Below, in pieces: positions 1 to 7,750 of a stretch of DNA of 36,420 bases. Position 1 is the stretch's first letter; every line of letters starts with the position of its first letter. The notes below the pieces were generated by a model. It did no database searches and had not been told where the DNA came from. It saw only the letters and a program-made list of their open reading frames with translations. Position numbers and translations under genes: made by a program. This DNA comes from an uncultured Bacteroidia bacterium (GTDB lineage: Bacteria; Bacteroidota; Bacteroidia; Bacteroidales; UBA932). The stretch spans positions 1-36,420 of the forward strand of contig CADAXR010000022.1 of NCBI GenBank assembly GCA_902791945.1, read 5' to 3'.

Positions 1-219
1 TCCGCCGAGGAAGCCGAGTGGCAGGACCACGAGGAGCCGGAGGAGCAGATCCCTTCCGCTCCGGAGGATCTTTCGTGGAAAAAGAACGAGGACGAACTCA
101 TCCGCAAAGCCCTCGACAAGTGGGGCGGAAACCGCAAGATGGCCGCGCAGGAGCTCGGCATGTCGGAGCGGACCCTTTACCGCAAGCTCCCCCCGGAGTA
201 TAAAACGAAAAAACAGTGA
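1..219 (+). CDS. Sigma-54-dependent transcriptional regulator, C-terminal end (partial)
   Basis: Frame 1 is open from the first base to a TGA at 217-219, giving the last 72 residues of a protein whose start lies outside the window. An acidic, proline-containing linker is followed by a Fis-type helix-turn-helix with the hallmark sequences GGNRKMAAQELGMS and RTLYRKL. This form of HTH is typical of the C-terminal DNA-binding domain of NtrC-family activators of sigma-54 RNA polymerase. The AAA+ domain itself is not visible, so the family call rests on the HTH alone. The stop overlaps the lptE start (TGATG), so the two are probably cotranscribed. Confidence 0.75.
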   Translation, partial: SAEEAEWQDHEEPEEQIPSAPEDLSWKKNEDELIRKALDKWGGNRKMAAQELGMSERTLYRKLPPEYKTKKQ

Positions 220-716
220 TGAAACGCTTCCTGCCTCTCATAATAGCGGCTGCACTTCTGTCCTCCTGCGGCATCTATTCTTTCTCCGGCACGTCCATCC
301 AGCCGGACGTAAAGACTATCCATATTCCCTACGTCGAGTACAAGGCCCTCACCGTCAACCCTTCCCTCAGCAACCAGATGACCGAGGCGCTCAAGGACAA
401 GTTCCGCAAGCTCACGAGGCTTGAGGAAGTGGACGTCGACGCGGACCTCGACCTCGTCTGCGAGATTACAGGATACGACGTCAGGGCGACCGCCGTGACC
501 GCCCAGGAGGTGGCGGCACAGAACCGCCTTACGGTGACCGTAAAGGCCGTTTTCACCAACCACAAGTACCCGGAGGAGGACGTGGACAAGCAGTTCTCGG
601 CCTACGCCGACTACGACTCCACCCAGTCGCTGGAGGCAGTCCAGTCGTCCCTCTGCGACGAGATCGTTGAAAAACTCTGCGAGGACATCTTCAATGCAAC
701 AGTAGCCCAATGGTAA
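219..716 (+). CDS. lptE: LptE-like LPS-assembly lipoprotein
   Basis: This 165-residue lipoprotein has a short signal peptide ending in a lipobox with Cys17 (LLSSC-GIYSF). The segment after the cysteine, with GIYSFSGTS and then a strand leading to IPYVEY, matches the Bacteroidota LptE family (LPS-assembly lipoprotein). LptE plugs the LptD barrel in the outer membrane and helps deliver lipopolysaccharide to the surface. An alternative GTG start at 216 would add one residue; ATG at 219 is preferred because it makes the usual TGATG overlap with the upstream gene. The 3' end overlaps the next gene by 7 bases, which indicates an operon. Position between a sigma-54 activator gene and secG supports the call. 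Confidence 0.85.
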   Translation: MKRFLPLIIAAALLSSCGIYSFSGTSIQPDVKTIHIPYVEYKALTVNPSLSNQMTEALKDKFRKLTRLEEVDVDADLDLVCEITGYDVRATAVTAQEVAAQNRLTVTVKAVFTNHKYPEEDVDKQFSAYADYDSTQSLEAVQSSLCDEIVEKLCEDIFNATVAQW

Positions 717-1300
717 AAGACCGCATAGACATAAAGGCCCTCAATATGGAGGAGCTCGTCGGAGTCGTGGACCTCTACCCCTGGTACGCAGGCGCCCGTC
801 TGGAGCTTTGCCGCCGTATGTCAGCCCTCGGCGACGGTTCCTGGGGCGAAGACCGCTACGTCGAGGCGGCCCTTTTCGTCCGCAACCGCAGGGCCGTCTT
901 CGACATCATGCACTCCGGAAAGGCGTCGTCCATAACGGATTCCGCCGTCCACGAGCTCGTGGACTCGTATCTCAGGGCTGAAAAGGTGGAGGTGCCGCGG
1001 AAGGAGGAGAAGAAGGTCCGCCGCGCAGTCGGCGGCGACTATTTCTCGGAGGAGGACTACGATTCCGTGAGGAACGCCCCGGAGGCGAAGGGCATCAAGG
1101 CCCGCCCGGACAAGGATGCCCCGGCCGCCCCGGTCGTTTCCGCCGAGGTCAGCATGGACGATTTCTGCACCGAGACCCTCGCGGAAATCTACCTCGAGCA
1201 GGGCTATCCGGAGGAGGCACGCCGAATTTATTCGAAACTAATGTTGTTTTATCCGGAAAAAAGTGCTTACTTTGCATCCCTTATCGAAAAATTGAAGTAA
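710..1300 (+). CDS. TPR-like hypothetical protein
   Basis: This 196-residue protein has no signal peptide or membrane segment, so it is probably cytoplasmic. The last 45 residues hold a tetratricopeptide-like helix pair (LAEIYLEQGYPEEARRIYSKL, then a YPEKSAYF segment). The N-terminal half has an alpha-helical DLYPWYAGARLELCRRM segment followed by a charged, low-complexity linker. Its molecular role cannot be deduced. It overlaps lptE by 7 bases and lies 6 bases before secG, so it is probably cotranscribed with envelope-biogenesis genes. A small TPR protein between LptE and SecG is an arrangement I recall from Bacteroidales, but it has no assigned function that I know of. Confidence 0.8.
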   Translation: MVKDRIDIKALNMEELVGVVDLYPWYAGARLELCRRMSALGDGSWGEDRYVEAALFVRNRRAVFDIMHSGKASSITDSAVHELVDSYLRAEKVEVPRKEEKKVRRAVGGDYFSEEDYDSVRNAPEAKGIKARPDKDAPAAPVVSAEVSMDDFCTETLAEIYLEQGYPEEARRIYSKLMLFYPEKSAYFASLIEKLK

Positions 1301-1306
1301 AAATAT

Positions 1307-1675
1307 ATGAACTGGCTTTTTACATTACTTGTCGTTCTCATCGTGATCGCAAGTATTCTCCTTACGGTAGTAGTCCTTCTTCAGAACGGAAAGGACGGCG
1401 GTCTCGCGACCAACTTCACCTCGGCAAACCAGGCCCTCGGCGTGCGCCAGGCCGCATCCCTGCTTGAGAAAGCGACCTGGGGACTCGTAGCTTTCGTGCT
1501 CGTGCTCTCCATCTTCTCCACCTTCGCCCTCAGGGGCAACGCGGAAGGGAACACCACTGAGAGTCTCAACAACGAGATTGTCAACGCGACCGAGGCTGAA
1601 GCCCCCGCTTTCCCCGTTCCCCAGGCCGACCCGTCCATCCCCCAGGATGCTCCTGCGGAGCCTGCGGCTGAGTAA
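1307..1675 (+). CDS. secG: Preprotein translocase subunit SecG
   Basis: This 122-residue protein has two hydrophobic helices, about residues 3-25 and 51-73, joined by the conserved SecG loop LLQNGKDGGLA. It then has an acidic, proline-rich tail of about 45 residues. SecG is the small accessory subunit of the SecYEG inner-membrane channel and aids SecA-driven protein export. The long Pro/Ala/Glu-rich C-terminal tail is usual for Bacteroidota SecG and absent from the E. coli protein. The gene ends the operon-like run that begins with the sigma-54 regulator; a promoter-like region for clpB follows directly. Confidence 0.9.
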   Translation: MNWLFTLLVVLIVIASILLTVVVLLQNGKDGGLATNFTSANQALGVRQAASLLEKATWGLVAFVLVLSIFSTFALRGNAEGNTTESLNNEIVNATEAEAPAFPVPQADPSIPQDAPAEPAAE

Positions 1676-1677
1676 GA

Positions 1678-1692
1678 CTGACAATTTGTCAG
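1678..1692. promoter_or_regulatory. 15-bp palindrome overlapping the -33 region of clpB (candidate operator)
   Basis: Two bases after the secG stop lies CTGACAA-T-TTGTCAG, a perfect 7+7 inverted repeat around one base. Its right half contains TTTG at 1685-1688, placed 20 bases before the -7-like box at 1709-1717. A repressor bound here would block the promoter. It is not the CIRCE element of HrcA nor a CtsR site. The operator role is inference. Confidence 0.5.
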
Positions 1693-1717
1693 TTCCGAAA
1701 GGAAGGAATATATTTTG
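1685..1717 (+). promoter_or_regulatory. Likely clpB promoter
   Basis: TTTG at 1685-1688 and TATATTTTG at 1709-1717 resemble the Bacteroidota -33/-7 pattern (TTTG, about 19-20 bases, TAnnTTTG), although the -7 box has one base too many for a perfect match. A transcript would begin near 1724, right at the foot of the hairpin at 1725-1755. Confidence 0.45.
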
Positions 1718-1724
1718 ACCGTAT

Positions 1725-1755
1725 ATGTCCGTCCCCACTAACCGGGGGCGGACAT
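1725..1755 (+). promoter_or_regulatory. Strong hairpin directly upstream of clpB start
   Basis: Arms at 1725-1736 and 1744-1755 pair over 12 positions (one G-U pair) around the 7-base loop ACTAACC. The stem ends 5 bases before the ATG at 1761 and is not followed by a run of T, so it does not look like a terminator. It would sit at or near the 5' end of the clpB mRNA, where it could stabilise the message or affect translation. An ATG at 1725 in the same frame as clpB lies inside the stem. Confidence 0.6.
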
Positions 1756-1760
1756 TTATT

Positions 1761-3929
<2,169 letters not shown>

Positions 3930-3930
3930 G

Positions 3931-3967
3931 GAAATTCCCGGGCCTTAGTCCCGGGAATTTCTCTTTT
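3931..3967. terminator. Bidirectional terminator between clpB and glsB
   Basis: A perfect 12-bp inverted repeat (GAAATTCCCGGG at 3931-3942 and its complement at 3950-3961) with a 7-base loop is followed by TCTTTTT. It starts one base after the clpB stop. The glsB stop codon lies in its loop, so one arm also encodes the last residues of GlsB. It can serve both convergent genes. Confidence 0.85.
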
Positions 3968-5012
3968 TGAGCAGCCGCTTGACCTTACGGCTGCGCAGTT
4001 GCAGCCAGTGCTCGATCAGCTGATCCTCCATTTCGGAAGTCGTCTTCCGCGCTTCCTTCCGGGTCTTTCTCGAATGGAAGAAGCGGATATAGGCGCCGAT
4101 ATGGCGTGACTTTTTCTCCTGGTAAATGGCATCGAACGGTATCAGGATAGCCGTGTCCTCTATGTCGTGCATCAGGTGGTTGACCGCCGTCCCGAACATA
4201 AGCATCTGGGGCGTGGCGGAGATGTAGGCCGTCACGTTCGGCGGGATGTTCACCCCGCGCAGCCTTGCCGCAGCCTTCAGCAGTTTGTAGTCATCCAGAA
4301 GATTGTCCTCCTTCAGGACAAGGTCCATCAGGGCCGGATTTGAATCCGGCATGACGGCCTGGTCGGGCCAGGGCCTGACGAGATCTTCCTTGTCTTCGAA
4401 GTGCTTCCAGAGGAAATGATAGATGAGGTCCCGCGCGATGGTGTCGTAGGAGGGATAGACCGTTATTTTCCCGAAGAAATACAGGATGTCCGGGTTCTTC
4501 ATTATCACCGCCACCAGCCCGTCCCAAAGGTTGTCCATGGCAAAAATGGACTTGGCGCCGTTCTTCGAACTCTGGTAGGCCGGCGAGACGAAATTGCGTC
4601 CCAGTTCCATCACGTGAGGGAGGTAATCGTCAATGTATTTCTGCGAAAAGCGGAACTGGTGCGAGCTGGCAAGCACCGGCTGGCCGTCCGCGTCGAAAGT
4701 GGCGTCCGTGCCGAGGAGAAAGCGGTAGCCTCCGATGATCGCCTCGTTGTCCGGGTCCCAGACAATCAGCTGTCGATAGGGCTTCTCCATCCTGTCGAAT
4801 TCGTCCAGGTCCAGTTCGTTGCCCGTGGACCCGCCGGCCGCACGGAAAGCCTCCTCCCGCAATCGGCCTATTTCTTTAACTACATTGGGTGAGTCCTGCC
4901 AGGTTACAACGTAGAGTTCGTTGTGACCTTTGTTGGTGTCCACCAATTTCTTGGAAGGGGTGAGCTCCGCTTTCAGGAGTTCGACCGGAACCGGAGGAAT
5001 GATCGGTTTCAT
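3945..5012 (-). CDS. glsB: GlsB-like N-acyltransferase (glycine lipid synthesis)
   Basis: This 355-residue cytoplasmic protein belongs to the GNAT-like, hemolysin/OlsB-type acyltransferases. Visible family features are REEAFRAAGGSTG, a DRMEKPYRQLIVWD strand, IIGGYRF and the ELGRNFVSPAYQ segment. In Bacteroides thetaiotaomicron, GlsB attaches a 3-hydroxy fatty acid to the amino group of glycine, the first step of glycine (serine-glycine) lipid synthesis. The start is the ATG at 5012 (MKPIIPP), 13 bases after the glsA stop; a longer reading would run back into glsA. Adjacency to a PlsC-type gene strongly supports the pair glsA-glsB. The amino-acid acceptor is inferred from the known pair; ornithine remains possible. 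Confidence 0.8.
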   Translation of the reverse strand: MKPIIPPVPVELLKAELTPSKKLVDTNKGHNELYVVTWQDSPNVVKEIGRLREEAFRAAGGSTGNELDLDEFDRMEKPYRQLIVWDPDNEAIIGGYRFLLGTDATFDADGQPVLASSHQFRFSQKYIDDYLPHVMELGRNFVSPAYQSSKNGAKSIFAMDNLWDGLVAVIMKNPDILYFFGKITVYPSYDTIARDLIYHFLWKHFEDKEDLVRPWPDQAVMPDSNPALMDLVLKEDNLLDDYKLLKAAARLRGVNIPPNVTAYISATPQMLMFGTAVNHLMHDIEDTAILIPFDAIYQEKKSRHIGAYIRFFHSRKTRKEARKTTSEMEDQLIEHWLQLRSRKVKRLLKKRNSRD

Positions 5013-5025
5013 ATTGAAGGGAGAA

Positions 5026-5880
5026 TTAATCGATGCCTGAGGGCCAGGGGTTTGAGATGATGCCCGCCATCTCAAGCATCGTGGCGTGGGCGAGGTCGCG
5101 GATGCGTTTCGCTTCCTCTTTCCGCGGGGCCTCGGGATTCGGGACGATAGGGTCGCCGACGTGGATGGTAAGGAGAGGCTCGCCATTGCCGAAGAGCCTG
5201 CGCCAGCCGGTCCTGGGCCGGAAAGTGATGATCATAGGGATGACGGGAAGCGAATACTTGCAGGCCAGATTGAATGTCCCGGTCCTGAACGGCCTGAGTG
5301 GCGCATAGAATTTCCAGCTGCAGCTTTCCGGGAAGACGTGGATCCATTTCCCCCTTTCGTGCAGCGTGTCCAATGCCCTGTTGAATTCCCGGAGCCCGCC
5401 GAAATTGTCGGGGATGGGAAGGCCGCCGACGTATTTCATCTTGAAGCCGTCCTTCCCGTTGAAGGGCTCGGCATACATCGGAATCCAGGCCATCCGGTAT
5501 CGCATCGCCTGCAGGACGCAGACCATATCCCAGCGGTGGACGTGATTGCAGACGGTCATTACTCCGCCCTTGAAAAGTTTCCGGTTGCGGCGTATCTTTT
5601 CACGTCCTTCGATCCGGAGCCCGAAGCGGATCCGGTTCAGAGGGAATGCAACCAGCCAGGCAATCAGGTATATTAACGTGTGGAAGAATTTGAATTTCAG
5701 GGACTTATCCAGAAATGGATAGGTCTCGTCGAAATTGATATCCTTGTATTTCCCGCGGATGGGCACCATCCGGGTAAACGGATTCTCGCCGGAGAACTCC
5801 GCCACGGGTTCGGGGACGTACACATCATCCCTGACCTTGAAGTTCCGGTAAGCCGGACCGTATGAAGAATAATCCTTCAC
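5026..5880 (-). CDS. glsA: GlsA-like O-acyltransferase (PlsC family)
   Basis: This 284-residue protein has the acyltransferase motif NHVHRWD (His113-x4-Asp118) and the FPES block at 183-186 that replaces the usual FPEGTR. A hydrophobic stretch near residues 66-82 probably anchors it to the inner membrane. PlsC-family enzymes move an acyl chain onto a hydroxyl. In glycine-lipid synthesis GlsA esterifies the 3-hydroxyl of the N-acyl glycine made by GlsB. The gene lies 13 bases upstream of glsB on the same strand. I see no TAnnTTTG promoter in the 38 bases between it and the lipoprotein gene upstream, so it may be read through from there. The first 60 residues are a family-specific extension. 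Confidence 0.8.
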   Translation of the reverse strand: MKDYSSYGPAYRNFKVRDDVYVPEPVAEFSGENPFTRMVPIRGKYKDINFDETYPFLDKSLKFKFFHTLIYLIAWLVAFPLNRIRFGLRIEGREKIRRNRKLFKGGVMTVCNHVHRWDMVCVLQAMRYRMAWIPMYAEPFNGKDGFKMKYVGGLPIPDNFGGLREFNRALDTLHERGKWIHVFPESCSWKFYAPLRPFRTGTFNLACKYSLPVIPMIITFRPRTGWRRLFGNGEPLLTIHVGDPIVPNPEAPRKEEAKRIRDLAHATMLEMAGIISNPWPSGID

Positions 5881-5918
5881 GGCTTCTGGTCGAGTTCAGG
5901 GTATGATATGCAGTTTAT

Positions 5919-6437
5919 TTAAAGAAAACTGAAGGGCCGGTCCGGCACGGGTGTGGCGTAGCCGACATAGTCGATCTTGATTTTGTCCCCGTCCTTGGTC
6001 CCGTTAAGACGGAAGATCACATTGTTGTTCTCCCGGTTGATGCTGAGGAACACGGTGCCGTCAGAGGCTTCCCCATTGCCGATATGGACGGTTTTGGTGC
6101 CGGCATAAAAGTCTCCCGCCGGGACGGCGAGATTCTCGAAAAGATCAAGATTCAGTCCCAGCCCCTCCGATGGAATGGTGACATAGGCATAATCATAGTC
6201 ATTCCAGTGCTCCCTGTCATCCTTCGGAAGAAACAGCACGGAACATTGGCTGTAATCCTCTTTTTCTTCTATATTGTACCAGGCGTGGTAAAGGTTCGAA
6301 TAGCCGCTATGGGAAGCATCTTCGGATTCGACCTGCCAGAAGCCAAGTCCGGTGTTCTTGTTCCCGTCCTTGTTGCAGGACACTGCGATTGTCGCAACTG
6401 CGGCGACCGACGTCATGAATGCGAAAAGTCTTTTCAT
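5919..6437 (-). CDS. Small lipoprotein, downstream member of a tandem pair
   Basis: This 172-residue protein has a signal peptide ending at Cys21 (TIAVSC-NKD), so it is a lipoprotein. No known domain is recognised. It is clearly related to the protein encoded just upstream at 6447-6974: both have G-GFW-V after the cysteine, LYHAWY near residue 50, a GTKT strand, then VFLS-N, a block ending FRL-GT, and a closing KI-YVG-A strand. The pattern suggests a small beta-sandwich or lipocalin-like fold, but this is a guess. Only 9 bases separate it from its twin, so the pair is one transcription unit that arose by tandem duplication. Confidence 0.8.
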   Translation of the reverse strand: MKRLFAFMTSVAAVATIAVSCNKDGNKNTGLGFWQVESEDASHSGYSNLYHAWYNIEEKEDYSQCSVLFLPKDDREHWNDYDYAYVTIPSEGLGLNLDLFENLAVPAGDFYAGTKTVHIGNGEASDGTVFLSINRENNNVIFRLNGTKDGDKIKIDYVGYATPVPDRPFSFL

Positions 6438-6446
6438 ATTATCTGT

Positions 6447-6974
6447 TTATATTCTTGGATCAACCGGATGGTCCAGCCTCTTGGCGTTGCCGACGTACTC
6501 GATTTTTATGTCAGACTCTGCGCCGCCATGGCTGGATGTCCCGCTCAGGCGGAATACTATGCTGTTGTTCTTCAGGTTCACGCTGAGAAAGACCTTTCCT
6601 TTTGTGACTTCGGTATTTCCGAAGATTTCTAAAGTCTTTGTGCCACAGTAGAAAATCCAATCCTCGGTGCTTAAGTCATTTGTGAGATCTCTCTCCTCTC
6701 CGCAGAATTTGCCGGGTATATCAATATAGGCGAAGTTGGCTCCGATCAGGTCGGCGAGGTTGTCTTCCGGGCTGAACCAGACATCGTATCCATCCTGTTC
6801 TTCATCATGGTAATACCAGGCGTGGTAGAGTTCGGAGGATCCGCAGTAAGTGTCAACTGTCGAATCAACCTTCCAAAAGCCGACTCCGCCGTTCTTTTTG
6901 TTGTCCTTGTTGCAGGAGATGGCAACCATCGCTATCGCAACGACCGCCATCATGAATGTGAAAAGCTTTTTCAT
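6447..6974 (-). CDS. Small lipoprotein, upstream member of a tandem pair
   Basis: This 175-residue lipoprotein has its lipobox at Cys21 (MVAISC-NKD). The start at 6974 (MKKLF) is chosen because the signal peptide begins there and a good promoter box lies just upstream; a longer reading to 7034 would run through that promoter. It shares the order of motifs GFWKV, LYHAWYYH, GTKTLEI, KVFLSVN, FRLSGT and IKIEYVGNA with its neighbour but the middle has diverged. Function is unknown. Its own promoter makes the pair independent of the Sus-like cluster upstream. Confidence 0.8.
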   Translation of the reverse strand: MKKLFTFMMAVVAIAMVAISCNKDNKKNGGVGFWKVDSTVDTYCGSSELYHAWYYHDEEQDGYDVWFSPEDNLADLIGANFAYIDIPGKFCGEERDLTNDLSTEDWIFYCGTKTLEIFGNTEVTKGKVFLSVNLKNNSIVFRLSGTSSHGGAESDIKIEYVGNAKRLDHPVDPRI

Positions 6975-6995
6975 ATTGAATCCCTTTATTTTCCG

Positions 6996-7003
6996 CAAAT
7001 ATA
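6996..7003 (-). promoter_or_regulatory. -7 promoter box for the lipoprotein pair
   Basis: TATATTTG on the minus strand matches the Bacteroidota primary-sigma -7 element TAnnTTTG exactly. A transcript would begin near 6989, about 15 bases before the ATG at 6974. No clear TTTG is seen at the -33 position. Confidence 0.6.
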
Positions 7004-7119
7004 GCAAAAATTCTTTCCCCCGGCGGCTTTCCATGCCCAGGAATGGGCCGTGCTGATAATCACAGTAAGCCCCATAGCTTCCCGAATCTGCTCCAAGTGC
7101 TGCAGACAGACTATCACAT

Positions 7120-7152
7120 TTCCACCGACTATCGAGATATTGCTCGGTGGAA
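7120..7152. other. Inverted repeat in the gap after the ECF sigma gene
   Basis: Arms TTCCACCGA (7120-7128) and TCGGTGGAA (7144-7152) pair perfectly over 9 bases with a 15-base loop. It lies in the 233-base gap between the sigma gene stop and the lipoprotein start, and could end transcription of the long cluster. No run of T follows on the minus strand, so an intrinsic terminator is not certain. I see no credible gene in 6975-7207. Confidence 0.4.
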
Positions 7153-7207
7153 TAAACGAAAAAATGATAATGATGATGTCTTTTAGTACTTCGGAGGAAG
7201 CAACCAA

Positions 7208-7735
7208 TTATTTCTCATTGCGGAACTCTTCCCTCAGTTGTTTCAACGCGAGGGTAATATGTCGTTCCACGGTTTTCTCCGAAATTGAAAGAGCTTTGGA
7301 TATTTCCTTGTTGGACATCCCCCATAGACGACTCAGTTCAAACACCCTGCGGCGTTTGTCCGGGAGCGCATGAATCCGCTCCCGGACAATAGCCGAGTCT
7401 ACCTGGGTTTCAACAAGTTCTCCTCCTCCTCCGGCATAATTCCCGGCCAGCTCATCCTGCAGAGACTCTATGGCCTTGAATCCCCTGAGGTAATTCAGCA
7501 CTTCTCTTTTGGTCAGTACATAGAGATAATTGACCAGGGAGAGATTATCCTTGAGCCTGTCACGAAAACGCCATACTTTCAGGAATACATTCTGGACCAG
7601 ATCCTTGGCAGTATGCTGGTCTTTTACAATGTATTCGGCGAAATATACGAACCGCGGGTAGTATAGATGAAACGCATGTTCATATGCGGTCATGTCGCCC
7701 TTTCGCAGTCCTGCAATCAGTTCCTTCTCGGTCAT
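7208..7735 (-). CDS. ECF RNA polymerase sigma factor (SusC/FecR-associated type)
   Basis: This 175-residue protein has a sigma-70 region 2 (about residues 10-85, with DLVQNVFLKVWRFRD and a DNA-melting segment NYLYVLTKREVLNYLR) and a region 4 helix-turn-helix (about 115-170, RRRVFELSRLWGMSNKEIS then KTVERHI). These are the marks of the Bacteroidetes ECF family that partners FecR-type anti-sigma factors. It starts 15 bases after the stop of the propeller lipoprotein gene, so it seems to be the last gene of the cluster that begins with fecR. Usually such sigma genes come first, directly before fecR; here about 12 kb and seven genes (eight with the small peptide gene) lie between them. If it is the true partner of this FecR, expression would be self-reinforcing (inference). 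Confidence 0.9.
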   Translation of the reverse strand: MTEKELIAGLRKGDMTAYEHAFHLYYPRFVYFAEYIVKDQHTAKDLVQNVFLKVWRFRDRLKDNLSLVNYLYVLTKREVLNYLRGFKAIESLQDELAGNYAGGGGELVETQVDSAIVRERIHALPDKRRRVFELSRLWGMSNKEISKALSISEKTVERHITLALKQLREEFRNEK

Positions 7736-7750
7736 TCAAAAACATTAATA

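Noticed and set aside
1725..1760. ATG at 1725 as the clpB start
   Set aside because: It lies inside a 12-bp hairpin at the predicted transcript start and adds twelve residues with no counterpart in ClpB proteins.
6986..7207. A 73-codon reading frame on the minus strand directly after the ECF sigma gene
   Set aside because: It needs a TTG start, its product has no recognisable signal or family, it runs through the lipoprotein promoter box, and it is crossed by an inverted repeat.
5881..7207. Attachment-site repeat of the tRNA 3' end at the far side of the AT-richer block
   Set aside because: I looked for copies of the tRNA T arm and acceptor sequence here and found none, and no integrase gene is in the window.
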